A stretch of 64,000 bases of DNA from Arabidopsis thaliana (lineage: Eukaryota > Streptophyta > Magnoliopsida > Brassicales > Brassicaceae), in contig NC_003075.7 in NCBI RefSeq assembly GCF_000001735.4, positions 12,897,001-12,961,000 of the forward strand, written 5' to 3'. The notes below the pieces were generated by a model. That model searched no databases, was not told the origin of the DNA, and saw only the letters and a list, made by a program, of their open reading frames with translations. Positions 12,601 through 23,103 of the stretch are shown in pieces; within the stretch, counting starts at the first letter, position 1, and each line of letters begins with the position of its first letter. A program made the position numbers and the translations under genes.

Positions 12601-12739
12601 ATTTATCCACTTCCTCGATTCAATCAAAACTGCTTCAAGTAAAAAGCCTACGAAATAGCATCGGACCAAAAGACAAACTCACCGAGTAAACATACGCAAC
12701 CTGTCGTGTAAGTAAAAACAATTTGATAGTGATCTCTCT
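9670..12739. other. Long divergent intergenic region, including U-box kinase 5' UTR and its intron
   Basis: Directly upstream of the kinase ATG, minus-strand splice signals CCAG/GTAGG (10217/10216) and TGTGCAG/GG (9703/9702) mark a probable 5'-UTR intron of about 514 bp. The leader exon probably reaches about 10.5 kb. The rest, about 10.6-12.7 kb, is strongly AT-rich with no convincing ORF, RNA gene or transposon end. A short near-repeat, ctctggctgat, occurs at about 10850 and 10900. The distal end serves as promoter of the gene starting at 12740. Confidence 0.55.
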
Positions 12740-14389
12740 ATGTTTGGTGGAGGAAGAGGGCCTATGGGTGGCGGCGGAGGTATGTTACGCGCCGCCGGTC
12801 GTGCGATGACGAGGACCGGTGTAGCCAACGGTGGTATTCAAGATCCCTTTGCTTCTTCATCATCATCGTCCACGTCGTCTCCGGCTGGAAACGCCTCTGT
12901 TTCGCATGTCCAGAAACAGAGATCTTCTTCTTCTGGGTCGAATAATCTGACGTATTCCGCGGCTTCTGGGTTGTTGTTGAATCTTCCGGTGGCTGCAACC
13001 TCCGGATGGAGCGGCGGCGGTCCTTTTTCCTTTGTTAATTCTGGAGGTTATGATGATTTTGAGTGGGTTTCTGAGGAAGAAGATGATTCTCTGTTTGGCT
13101 CTGTTCCTTCTGTTGATGAAGTCCAAGATGCTGTTTCTGCTCTCCAGCAGTAATCTAATTTCTTCTCTTTTCTCATTTCACTTGAAAATGTGTGATTCTT
13201 TGGATGTGACTATTTGAGTTTGAGTCTTGTGGAAATTATTGTCATAAAATCTCATAAATTGATCACTTTTGAGTGGTAGGTATTAGTTCCCACGAGTTGT
13301 CTAAGTAATAGAGAGAGACACGAGAATTGTTATGGACTGCTATAGTGTCTCAAAGTTTAATTGTTTTCTTTCCTGATATGGATGGAATTGTCTTGATTTG
13401 ATGATCTTGAAGAAGTTTGAAACTCTTTCAGCTGTGTCTCCGTGACCCCACTCAGTTGTTTTGTACTTAAAATACTTTCAAAAGTTGTTTGCTGGTTTAT
13501 TCATAATAGTAATTGGTCTTTGTTATCTTATGGATTTCGAAATATTTGTGTTCTGTTTACGTGTTGGAGTAACGGTTTTGTTTTATTTTCTTGAAGGGTT
13601 TTCGATGCTAGTTCATATTCCCAGCTGGTTAGAGACAAATACGAGTGCTATCCGGAAAATGGTGGTGGAAACCAGAGCCCTATAGCCACAGGGATGGTTC
13701 ATCAAGTTCCTTCATTCGGGTCGGATTCGGACTGGATGGAGCCATCAATGCATTTATGCCATTCAAGAACGTTAAAGCCTCATGCTTATGATCAGGTTTA
13801 CAATGCTTTTGACCTACTACGAACCGAACCATCTGTCCAGGTGATACTTTCTTTTGTTTTCTTGATTACACTAAGCTCATGTTTACTTTTTGGTACATGA
13901 AGAAAGGGCTTTTTCACATTTTAATGCAGAAAATGGTAGTATCATTGTCGTCTGACAAAGCAGTTTGGGAGGCGGTGATGAACAACGATGTGGTGCGAGA
14001 GATTAGGGACTTGTACAACAATGGCATAAGTCAAGGTATAAAGAGATAATGAATTGATCAATCTAAACATTTCATTTGACAGACTTCTCAGGGGACTCAG
14101 TTTTTGTATTACAGATGAGGAAAATTCAGAAGACACCCCTAGGGAGAATAACGCAGCAACGGATTTCATAAAGTGGGTATTTGACAACACAATGGTTAAG
14201 GCCACGGAAGTGTTTGTGAAAATAACAAAGGTCGTGACCGAGCTCTTCAATTGTTACAATGGTGATGGTGTTAACAACAAGGGGAAAGATGCCAAATTCA
14301 ACAATTGGCTCGAGGAAAAGCTGACCACTTCGGTCCTGCTATCCATCATCGTTATGCTGGTCGTGATGGTATCCCGAGCCTGCAACTAG
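12740..14389 (+). CDS. Conserved plant protein of unknown function with C-terminal membrane anchor
   Basis: Four exons, 12740-13149, 13597-13840, 13930-14035 and 14115-14389, encode 344 aa. The N-terminus is Gly/Arg-rich (MFGGGRGPMGGGGG) and followed by Ser-rich low-complexity sequence. The middle has an acidic segment (FEWVSEEEDDSLFGSVPSVD), and a conserved-looking region from about 190 to 320 ends in NNWLEEK. The last ~20 residues are a hydrophobic helix (VLLSIIVMLVVMVSRACN), which reads as a tail anchor. I recall this family as an uncharacterised conserved plant protein; no enzyme motif is visible. The start is the first ATG after a long AT-rich leader. Tail anchoring to ER, plastid or peroxisome is inferred, not shown. 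Confidence 0.92.
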
Positions 14390-14745
14390 TCTTGATCGTT
14401 TCAAATTAGCCGACAATACATTTGGTCTTCATCATGCTGCTTGTTTAGCTTTTGTTTCAGGTCATATTGTGGTTTGTTTGATACTACTTTGGTTCTGTAC
14501 TCCATTGTTGACATTTTAGTAGATTTCGATAATAAGAACACTCTGAATGTGTCAAAATGTTGAGCATTTTCTTTTATCCCAACAACTACTGAATCTCTTA
14601 TTACAAAAGAAGACACCAAGGAGGCAAGAAGAGTTTTTTTACGATCATAGTTGAAGATTAGTTTGTAGATACAGAATCTAAGTGGTCAATACTACGCTTT
14701 TTCACATCCTTGTATGAACAGGACCGGCTATTTCCAGAGCAACCT
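14390..14745. other. Convergent 3' spacer
   Basis: This 356-bp spacer lies between convergent stop codons and contains the two 3' UTRs. Nothing else was recognised. Confidence 0.5.
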
Positions 14746-16907
14746 TCACTTCTGTGTTTCCATGTCTGAAGCAGGGTTCAAAAGAGACTCAACATCGGGA
14801 GTAACAGTAACAAACTTCGCTGAAGAACCAATGCGACTGCAGTTCCTCCCTTTGATGTCTATTGCTACCACATCATTAGGGATTTTTGTACCTGGACCTG
14901 GCGAGACCTGCATATATGCATAGGACCGAGAGTTAAAAGAGATGAAGAAAAGCTACAAGCGGAGGTGAATTCCAACACAGTTTCAGATATGTGGGTTCAC
15001 ATATAATAATGATGAGACGAAAATGACTTACATCAAAGAGGGCATCTCCAACTTTCAACTTGACAGCACCGCTCTTGTAAACCAGCATTTTGCCCATGAA
15101 TCCCTCTGGTAAACCTTCAAAAGGGTTGCTTATCCCTGAACTATACTCCCGTACCGATCTCTTGGTGGTTGCTCCTGTCGTTTGCTTCACTACAGGGAGA
15201 CAGTCTGGGATCTTAAAGATAAACATCTGTTTTTTGCTGTGTTGCACCTGCATGCAGCTCATAAAATACAATCAGTCAAACTCAGTGAAGAGTTCACATG
15301 TCTTCAATACCAGTTTCTTTACAAGTTTATTACCGATGTCAGACCGAGTTCTTCTGCGGAGTTGATGGTGTTCTCATCATAATCACGGTTTTTAGCCACC
15401 TCCCCAAATTCCTCCTGGTCAAGAAGTTCTAACAACACAAGAAGTAAGATTCAGTTTACAGAAAGAGGGGAAAAATGCAGGCATTTTACAGAGCAAACAC
15501 ATTCACACATCTGAATAGTCGGCGTAAAGCTATTGCAAAGCCGGGAACAAGCATACCTATATCACCAGAGTTAGGCTTTCTCAAAGGAAGAACAGTAGGA
15601 TAGTAGGAGTTTCTATAATCCTGGCACATAAAATGAGCCAAACCTTATGTCACATAAACCAACATAAGAGAAAATGGGAGGGAAAATCTTTTTCTATCTG
15701 AAGATTCTAGTTACCCAAGGTTCAACGTAGTCATCCCCAGTTCTTGTAACAAAATTATGAACCTCTTCTCCATCTTCTTGGGCAGCAGTAACAGACGAAA
15801 CAGCAGGAAGAATACTAGCAGGAGAAGACGGATTAACATCAGAATTGGGCTTGTCATCTTCTTTAGGAACACCAAAGGACCTTATTGCAAGTGGTGACAA
15901 GCTTGGTTGGAATGCAACTTCAGGAGAAGAAGCTGCAAGATTTCAAAAGCTTTTCAAGAACGATATTTAATACTATCACCTTCCACACACATGGTTTTCT
16001 AATAACTCATTTACAGAAATTAGATCAAACACAACTCGTTAAAATGAAGAATGCGAGCGAATACACATATAACTTTCAACATACCTTTCGTTTCGGTTTT
16101 GGGTCTCCTCTGGCCAGTCAGCAATAACAACAACACAAAAAAGTTTAGTTTTCAACATTGAGCATTTGGATTAAGTAATAGAGATAAGAACTAAGCCAGT
16201 ATAAGCTACAATGAACATGTTAGGGGTCCTGGACCAACTCATTTCATAGTCACTTAACAAGGCAGTTAAATTGATGCGATCAACAAAAGCTAGCAAAGGA
16301 GATGAGGCAGATTCAAAACTAGTAAAGGTCAGAACCAAAAAGAAAATTCCTTGTTAGCTACGATGAAGAAAGCACACCGTTTTGGTATTTCGCATATATC
16401 ATAATCTAATGTATAAGATTTTGATTATTTTAAGTGAAATTAGGGAAGTTACGATTAAACTGTTAACGAATTTTCGACAAAATTAAATAAGGAAAGAAAC
16501 TAGAGAGCAAGATTTGAGAACTGAGAAGCTTCTCTACATACGCCGACGATACGTCTGTCAAATTGGCGAGATGCTTTTATATTCTCTTCATCCTCCTCAG
16601 CTTCGCTGTGTTTAGAGAAAATTTAAAGCTTTTACATGTATAAGCAGTTAAAGATTTCTACAAGCATAAACAAGAAATGATCGAGGAAGAACGAATTACG
16701 TGTTTGAGGTTGGAGCGATCGGAAGACGGCGAGAAGGCCTCGGAGGATTTGGTTGGAACCTCCGCTGACGAGAAATGGAACGGAGTAAGGTCAGTGAAAC
16801 GCAATTTTCGCGGCAAATTTTTCGAGATTTGAGATGAAATTAGGAAGGAGAACAAGAAGATAGAATCAGTAGAGGTTTACCTTAGACTTTTGTTCGCCTG
16901 AATCCAT
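14746..16907 (-). CDS. DNA-directed RNA polymerase III subunit RPC4 (RPC53 family)
   Basis: Nine exons: 16907-16881, 16764-16700, 16605-16542, 16109-16085, 15932-15715, 15620-15557, 15428-15334, 15247-15032 and 14907-14746; 311 aa. RPC4 pairs with RPC5 in the TFIIF-like subcomplex of Pol III, which acts in initiation, termination and reinitiation. Evidence is a basic, Pro/Arg-rich N-terminus (RRFQPNPPRPSRRLPIAP), acidic linker, then the C-terminal RPC4 fold: IPDCLPVV, the strand pair GKMLVYKSGAVKLKVGDALF, and a final SSAKFVTVTPDVESLLNP segment. Exon 1 is only 27 nt and exon 4 only 25 nt. The first AG after exon 1 gives the exon 2 used here; the longer frame through that intron lacks an acceptor. 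The N-terminal joins are the least certain part. Confidence 0.9.
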
Positions 16908-16971
16908 GGCAGAGTCTCGCCGGTAAAAGATTCGGAAACGAGGGAAAAAAAAAAAATTGGGGATTTAGGAA

Positions 16972-17045
16972 AAAGATGGCTTCGAACCCGAGACCTCTGT
17001 AGTACTGAATAGCTGGATAACCAAATGACTTAATAGCGCTTTTAG
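16972..17045 (-). repeat. tRNA-like / SINE-head fragment with perfect B box
   Basis: Read on the minus strand, this stretch resembles the tRNA-derived head of a Brassicaceae SINE. There is a degenerate box-A region (AAGTCATTTGGTTATCC), a connecting stem (CAGAGGTCTC) and then GGTTCGAAGCC, which fits the B-box consensus GGTTCGANNCC exactly. A run of T and a long A/T tract follow. It does not fold into a complete tRNA that I can close, and the A box is weak, so it is a fragment rather than a tRNA gene. It lies about 65 bp upstream of the RPC4 start codon, on the same strand. Confidence 0.55.
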
Positions 17046-17399
17046 TAAGTTAAGTCAATCTTTATATTTATAGCTTTGGAAATTACAATTATTATTTTTA
17101 TACATTCTTTGTGAGAAGTAAACACTTCTACGTGTGTATATGTGATTGGATAGACATTTTTAGATTTCATGTCTAATTTTTTGTATAAGTATATTTTCAT
17201 TAAGGTGTATGTAGAAATTGCATAACGAAATTTGTAATACACATTAACACATGGCTTCAATCGTATATATCTAGAAGTAGAAGACTGCGTCTTGAATTAG
17301 ATAGCGAGTTCTGGCATCAACAACAATCCAGTTTGCAAAATGTGCAATGTGATTAACATTTTAATTACATGTCCTAACGTTTGAGTTATTAGAGAAACA

Positions 17400-19001
17400 T
17401 TATCTCTGTTCTTCAGTCTTTTGGAGAATATGGACCCTCAAGCTACTCTCCTTTGCCTGTTAAAAGAAAATTATCTCACCATTTTAGCCTATGGAGCTTC
17501 CACATCCAAATTGAACCAATAAAAAACAAACCATTCAAGTTATAGATAAAACTACCGGACCGGTCACATATATATAATGAAATTAGGAGATAATGAATTA
17601 CCGTGAAGAGAGGAATGGATAAAAGGCTCTCGTCCATTTCTTCAAAATATAACAATTCTTGATTGAACATGCCGATCAATTCTGTCAGCTCATAGAGGAT
17701 TATTTCAACCTGCTGATATTTAATCACCCAAGACATTCTTAAATTAATTTCTTTTACATGTATCTATACAAAAAAAGTTAGGAAAATGATCTGTATAGAT
17801 AAAGTGGACTTACTCGTGGGAGAAACTTGATGATGACGTCTTCGATCTCGTCCATGACTTCTATAGCTATGACCATTTCTTCATGTATCGACACCATATC
17901 TATCTGTAACTTCCAAATTATTAGTTTCTGCTTTCTTGACAAATACACAAAATGTTTATAAACAAATTGGTTTCCCAAAGAGAGAAATTCTAACCGTGGC
18001 ACCATGTACGAGGGGTAATCGGACAGACAAAGCATGGAGTTTTCGAGTTAGCTTGCTCAACGCTTCGGAGTTTTTTGCGTCTATTTTTGACCACTCATTA
18101 AGTAAAGGCATTTGGAGGCTGAGAACTTCACGTACTTTGATATCTTGACGGAGCCTTTGAATTTCAATCAAATTTTCTACAACGTAGTTCCTCATTTTGT
18201 ATATCCTAAGCCAAACCCAAAACAACTGATCCTGAAACCATTCACAGAAACAAATTAATAGATATTTATAAGATACAAATTTAAATATTTTTCATATAGT
18301 TTTTGTACCTCAACGTTGATCTTAAGGTTTGCCATAGTGGCTTCAGTTCTTGCGTTAACAAACCTCCATTGAAGTAATCTGTTTTGAAAAATCCTAAACC
18401 GGTGATAATCCTCCTCTTGTACCGGAGATACTTTCTTCTGCGCCATGAAGTACTTCAAAACTCCTGCCACCGCTCCACCGCCACCGCTTCTTATCTTGGC
18501 CTTGCTTACGGGTGACTCAGGCGGCGTCATGCACATTGAAGTCGTCGGAGCTGAGCTGGACAGAGGCGTCTTCATAGTCGAAAGTCTTCCAGGAGACAAC
18601 GCCCACGCCGATGGTGAGCTGGCTCCCGGCTTTACCCCTCTCGATGAAGCGTTACTACGAGGACTACCACGCGTACGTTGCTCCAAGTACCGAGCAAACG
18701 ACTCTCTGCTTCTACCGTTGTTTATCTCTTGAGATCTTGATGCGCTGTTTCTCGCCGGGATTATGTTCTCGCCGGATTTAGAGTCGGATGATCCGATGGG
18801 TCTGGAGGATCTTGTTGTGGACTGTGATCTGGTTATCATCACTCGTTTGCTTGAATTGGAAGGCGAAGAGGAAGAAGATGAAGAAGTAGAAGACGATAAC
18901 GAGGCGTTTAAGGACACTGGGAGAGAGATTGAAGAGCTTATAGTCCGGCTCCGGTTATTATTGGGCGATGGAGGACGGAGTCTCCGACCGGTGGTTGCCA
19001 T
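17400..19001 (-). CDS. QWRF7: QWRF-motif microtubule-associated protein (augmin AUG8/SCO3 family, DUF566)
   Basis: Five exons, 19001-18309, 18231-17995, 17903-17814, 17709-17602 and 17456-17400, encode 394 aa. The N-terminal half is Ser/Arg/Pro-rich and basic (RPPSPNNNRSRT, long Ser runs), typical of microtubule-binding regions in this family. The C-terminal DUF566 helical domain begins near residue 195 and contains the signature Gln211-Trp-Arg-Phe214 (RLLQWRFVNAR). Relatives include AUG8, the augmin subunit that recruits gamma-tubulin to microtubules, and SCO3/ENDOSPERM DEFECTIVE1. This member is on the short side for the family. The intron after exon 2 uses donor ACG/GTTAGA, a weak but GT donor. 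Symbol QWRF7 is from recall. Confidence 0.92.
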
Positions 19002-20088
19002 TTTCTTCTTTAATATATGACGACGGTTAACTATATGACTATATCATACAAGACTTATATTCGGTTTCGTTTCTCGACTCACTTGCCCCTGTCCTTAAGA
19101 CTCTTATAGTAAAGCTGGAATTATATGGTTCAAGGAATCGTCTAGTCTATATACACTGGTTTGAACAATTGTGATATATAATATAGTTAGGGGTATATTA
19201 TATTTAATCTGTTAGATAACGGTTGGGGTACTTGAAGATCTGTAGGAGTTGACAGCACGTAGAGGCAGAGGTAAGAACACTTCTGCATGTAGTGTGTCTA
19301 CATAATAAAATATAGAGTGTATTTTTTACACACACCAAAAAGAGAGATTATAATTAATGTATTATGTCAAAGCATATATGAAGGTCAGCTTAGCTAGAGA
19401 CACGTCTTTTGTTTATCTCTCGACTAAACAACATGGCGTTTTAATAAAATCAAAACTTAAAAGGTCCAATTCAGAACGGCCCCATAGTATATAGTCTACG
19501 TTGAATAAATAAACCTCAAGATAGCGTCAAACTCTTTAGTCTTTACCCAAAAATATTTTTTTTTAAATAACGTCAAAACTCTAAGTCTTGACCTCAACAC
19601 CAATATATATTTGCCTTCTCCAATATCTGATTTTTTTAATTGTTTATCCGAGTCTTCTTGGTCTTTTCGAATGTTTGCCCGAACCAGACCTTCCCACGTT
19701 CGGTGGTTGGTGGCCGCCTCGGCCTTTGGTTGATTTCTGTCCACATTTTGGTCCTTTTCATTCATGTACCATGTTCTAGGGTCATTTGACTTGTTGACCA
19801 TAAATCTACTAAAACAGGCCTAATACCGATGGGCCGTAGCCCGTTAATAAACAAGACAATTTATATTTGTTTCACTTAGCTTGGGAGCCACGGATCTCTA
19901 GAAACATCCAGAGAAATATCAATCTCCCCACTTCTCCAGAACATTCACTCACTGACAATATCCCACCTTCAACACTTAACTCCTGTATATAGTCCTCCCC
20001 TGTCTCCAGTTTCGTCGCACACAGTTCTCAGATAAATACTAAACTCACTGTTAAAACTTTCTCAACAAAGCTTCCTGTTTCTCTACAA
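19002..20088. other. Divergent intergenic region QWRF7 / HSP23.6
   Basis: Apart from the heat-shock promoter at its right end, this 1,087-bp spacer shows no gene. A short minus-strand frame (19496-19801) is unspliced, basic and unlike any family I know, so I leave it out. AT-rich stretches near 19150-19400 show no repeat structure. Confidence 0.5.
19896..19992 (+). promoter_or_regulatory. Heat-shock elements and TATA box of the HSP23.6 gene
   Basis: Two heat-shock element arrays are visible. The first, 19896-19913, reads as four alternating 5-bp units (CTC ta GAA ac ATC ca GAG). The second, 19935-19946, reads TCcaGAAcaTTC, matching three alternating nGAAn units with one base lost. A TATA box, TATATAG, follows at 19986-19992, about 100 bp before the ATG. 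HSEs are the established binding sites of trimeric heat-shock factors, so heat induction is a strong inference. Confidence 0.85.
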
Positions 20089-20858
20089 ATGGCATCTGCT
20101 CTCGCTCTTAAGAGACTCCTATCATCCTCCATCGCTCCACGTTCCCGTAGTGTTCTTCGTCCAGCTGTTTCCTCTCGCCTCTTCAACACCAACGCCGTTA
20201 GGAGCTACGACGACGACGGCGAAAATGGAGACGGCGTTGATTTATATCGCCGCTCTGTTCCTCGCCGCCGTGGTGATTTCTTCTCAGGTAACAAACCAAT
20301 TGTTTCGCTTTTCCTCCAGATCTATGTCTCTCTGTTGTTAACGTAGCGAAAATCTAGTAAGAAAACAGGTATTAGCTTACACTGAGCTCAAAATCTTGAC
20401 ATGATTGATTGTGTCTTTGTGTAGATGTGTTTGATCCGTTTTCGCCGACGAGGAGCGTTAGTCAAGTGCTGAATCTGATGGACCAGTTCATGGAGAATCC
20501 TCTGTTATCAGCTACTCGTGGCATGGGAGCTTCAGGAGCTCGTCGTGGTTGGGATATAAAAGAGAAAGACGATGCTCTGTACCTGAGAATCGACATGCCT
20601 GGGCTGAGCAGAGAGGATGTGAAGCTGGCTTTGGAGCAGGACACTCTGGTGATTAGAGGAGAAGGAAAAAACGAGGAAGATGGTGGCGAGGAAGGAGAGA
20701 GCGGTAATCGGAGATTCACAAGCAGGATTGGATTACCGGATAAGATTTACAAGATCGATGAGATTAAGGCGGAGATGAAGAACGGAGTGTTGAAAGTTGT
20801 GATCCCGAAGATGAAAGAACAAGAGAGAAATGATGTTCGTCAGATCGAGATCAACTAA
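20089..20858 (+). CDS. HSP23.6: Small heat-shock protein, mitochondrial (HSP23.6)
   Basis: Two exons, 20089-20287 and 20425-20858, encode 210 aa. It is an ATP-independent chaperone holding unfolded mitochondrial proteins during heat stress. The N-terminus is a mitochondrial presequence, rich in Arg/Ser/Ala and free of acid for ~45 residues (LKRLLSSSIAPRSRSVLRPA). The alpha-crystallin domain fills about residues 105-205, with the consensus II region WDIKEKDDALYLRIDMPGLS and the consensus I motif GVLKVVIPK. The intron splits the presequence region from the mature domain, as in other organellar sHSPs. The upstream HSEs support heat induction. Confidence 0.97.
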
Positions 20859-21445
20859 AAACGTCGACGTTTTTTTCTGTTCTAGTTTTGTTGATAGGTC
20901 TTTGAATAAGAAGTGTGTGTAGTTTGGCACGGTCGATGTTGAGTCATGTAGTCTCTAAAGACTAAAAGGTTATATGTTTCTTTCTTGAGACGGTGGTTTT
21001 TTGTCTTGCTTAAACCAAAATTTGCATTCCAAATCAAAGCACTAATTAAATAAGTTCCTAATCGTGTATTCTTTTAGCTAACTCGGTCGGTTTACATGCC
21101 TTTGTGGTTATGAGACTGGAGCTTATGGAACGTATTTGGGTTTAAAATTTTCTGTAGACTAGGAACTAGGAAGACTTTAAGACGAATTCTGAGGCTGCGT
21201 AAGTTGTCGACGGACTGGTCTATTAATAACGCGTAAAAGTGTTAGGCCCGTTCGAGTAGAATAGCGCGTTGGACAGCCCAACTTGAATGAATCGATCGAC
21301 TTTTATTAAAAAAACAAAAGTAGGGCAAAAAACAAAAAACAGAACCTCGACATTAACCTAAACCTAAGAGCAAAGCAAATCGACGGCGACGGGAAAATAG
21401 AACCGCAGATCTCTGTCTCCTCTCTCTCTCGTAACTGTTTGTTCG
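20859..21445. other. Spacer and promoter of the GeBP-like gene
   Basis: This 587-bp spacer holds the HSP 3' UTR and the next promoter. Near 21246-21281 lie GGCCCG and AGCCCAAC elements of the site-II type, and AACCTAAACCTAA (telo-box-like) lies at 21352-21366. Both are common in promoters of growth and translation genes. No other feature was found. Confidence 0.5.
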
Positions 21446-22552
21446 ATGGCACCGAAGAAGGCGGAGGAAGTGGTCGAAAGCCCTCCTGTTTCCAGTGAAG
21501 AAGAAGAATCTGGCTCATCTGGAGAAGAATCTGAATCTTCTGCTGAAGTTCCGAAGAAAGTCGAGTCTTCGCAAAAGCCTGAATCTGACTCTGAAGGCGA
21601 ATCTGAATCGGAGTCCAGTTCTGGGCCCGAGCCCGAGTCCGAGCCTGCTAAGACGATCAAGCTGAAGCCTGTTGGGACTAAACCAATTCCAGAGACGTCT
21701 GGATCTGCCGCGACTGTACCTGAGAGTTCAACGGCTAAGCGTCCTTTGAAGGAAGCTGCTCCTGAAGCTATTAAGAAGCAGAAGACATCGGACACTGAGC
21801 ATGTGAAGAAGCCGATAACTAATGATGAGGTTAAGAAGATTTCTTCAGAGGATGCTAAGAAGATGTTTCAGAGATTGTTCAGTGAGACGGATGAAATCGC
21901 TTTGCTTCAAGGTATTATTGATTTCACATCTACCAAAGGAGATCCTTATGAGGATATTGATGCTTTTTGCATTTATGTGAAGAAACTGATCGATTTCGAT
22001 GCTACCAAAAACCAAATTGTTACTAAACTTCAGAGGTTGAAGAAGAAGTTTAATAATGCTGTGAAGAATTCTCTTAAGAAGGGAAAGACTGAAGATGATA
22101 TTGAGTTTGCTAAAGATCTTGAGCAAAAAGGTTTTGAATTGTCCAGAAAGATTTGGGGAAGCAATGGTGTTTTGGTTACTGGTAAATCATCAAGGAAGAA
22201 AGTTGGAGGAACACCTGCACCGAAAGAGATGAAGTTAGTAGCTCACTCTACTCCCAAGAAACAACAAGAAGAAGCGAAGAAACCGGAAAGAACAGAGGCA
22301 AAGGTTGTGAACACAGGTCTCTCCATTGGTAAAGAGATTGCATCGTTCCTCAATGCAGATAATGGGAGTTCTTGTGGTTTGGATGAATCCACATTAACTG
22401 CGGTTTGGGCAAAGGTTGCGGATGGAGCTGAGAAGAGAGAAGTGGAGGAGAAATGGAAGAAGCTTAAGGCTAAGCAGTTTGAGCTATGTTTGCAGAGGTC
22501 TGGACTCGTGAATGAAACTGCAAAGATGATATTCAAAGCCTATGAATCTTGA
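21446..22552 (+). CDS. GeBP/STOREKEEPER-type nuclear DNA-binding protein (DUF573)
   Basis: A single exon of 368 aa. The first ~130 residues are low-complexity and acidic with Ser/Glu/Pro repeats and Lys patches (KRPLKEAAPEAIKKQK looks like a nuclear signal). The DUF573 DNA-binding region spans about residues 138-235, starting RLFSETDEIALLQGIIDF and ending FELSRKIWG, with the Trp/Phe spacing of a trihelix/Myb-like fold. The C-terminal ~60 residues (WAKVADGAEKREVEEKWKKL) form the second conserved helical block of GeBP proteins. GeBP relatives act in cytokinin and leaf-hair regulation; the role of this member is not evident. Lack of introns is normal for the family. Confidence 0.94.
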   Translation: MAPKKAEEVVESPPVSSEEEESGSSGEESESSAEVPKKVESSQKPESDSEGESESESSSGPEPESEPAKTIKLKPVGTKPIPETSGSAATVPESSTAKRPLKEAAPEAIKKQKTSDTEHVKKPITNDEVKKISSEDAKKMFQRLFSETDEIALLQGIIDFTSTKGDPYEDIDAFCIYVKKLIDFDATKNQIVTKLQRLKKKFNNAVKNSLKKGKTEDDIEFAKDLEQKGFELSRKIWGSNGVLVTGKSSRKKVGGTPAPKEMKLVAHSTPKKQQEEAKKPERTEAKVVNTGLSIGKEIASFLNADNGSSCGLDESTLTAVWAKVADGAEKREVEEKWKKLKAKQFELCLQRSGLVNETAKMIFKAYES

Positions 22553-22776
22553 GCGGTTTGTCTTTTTACTTTTTTAGTATGCATCTTTGAGTCTTTTTTG
22601 TATTGTGCATTTTAGCTTGTGAAACTAATCCTTATGTAAGTCTTTTTTCGTATTTTCTTTATGCCCCTATGTTGGATGTTTGGTTTGGGTATATGACCCT
22701 TTTATTTATTACTCTTGTTCGGTTTCTATGATATTAGACAGAAGATGGAATAGCCCTATTAGTTCTTTTATGTTAA

Positions 22777-22810
22777 AAGCTGTGAAACGACTTAAGCTGT
22801 GAAACGACTA
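22777..22810. repeat. 17-bp tandem duplication
   Basis: The 17-bp unit AAGCTGTGAAACGACTT occurs twice head to tail (22777-22793 and 22794-22810), differing only at the last base. It lies about 225 bp past the GeBP stop codon, probably beyond or at the end of its 3' UTR. Confidence 0.8.
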
Positions 22811-22929
22811 GTCAATGTGTGTTATCATATGCATTCCTTGTGAAGTTCAGCTGGTACCGGTCTGCACAGTTAAGAGGCAAACTCATATGTGTTTGCAATT
22901 TGCATATTGATAAGATACTAGAATGATAC

Positions 22930-23103
22930 CTGCACCGAGTTAATGTTCTGCAGAATCATGTAGATCGAGTTTCTACCGCTCTCCCTGTCGTGGAGAGATG
23001 ACAGCGTTTTTTGTCGCATTTTTTTCACATCCTGTTCCAGTGTTCTGTGAGCTTTGATCTCCAGTCGAACATGAAAAAAGCAACGTACTAATACTTGAGG
23101 CAT
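22930..23103 (-). pseudogene. Possible orphan exon or gene fragment, unrecognised
   Basis: The minus strand shows a 58-codon open stretch that reads like real protein: charged, helical and with balanced composition (RLEIKAHRTLEQDVKKMRQK, then SSLHDRESGRNSIYMILQNI). It ends in a good donor, CAG/GTATCA at 22930/22929. No partner exon with a matching frame is visible within about 1 kb. I read it as an isolated exon copied from a gene elsewhere or left by a decayed gene. The family is not recognised. It could also be a chance frame. Confidence 0.3.

Noticed and set aside
19496-19801. 101-codon minus-strand frame upstream of HSP23.6
   Set aside because: No recognisable domain, no splice signals, odd Lys/Asp/Asn composition, and it lies in a promoter-rich spacer.
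21364-21795. 143-codon minus-strand frame opposite the start of the GeBP-like gene
   Set aside because: It is the mirror of the Ser/Glu-rich repeat on the plus strand (Ser/Asp/Glu runs in reverse). The plus strand has the conserved domain and a normal start.
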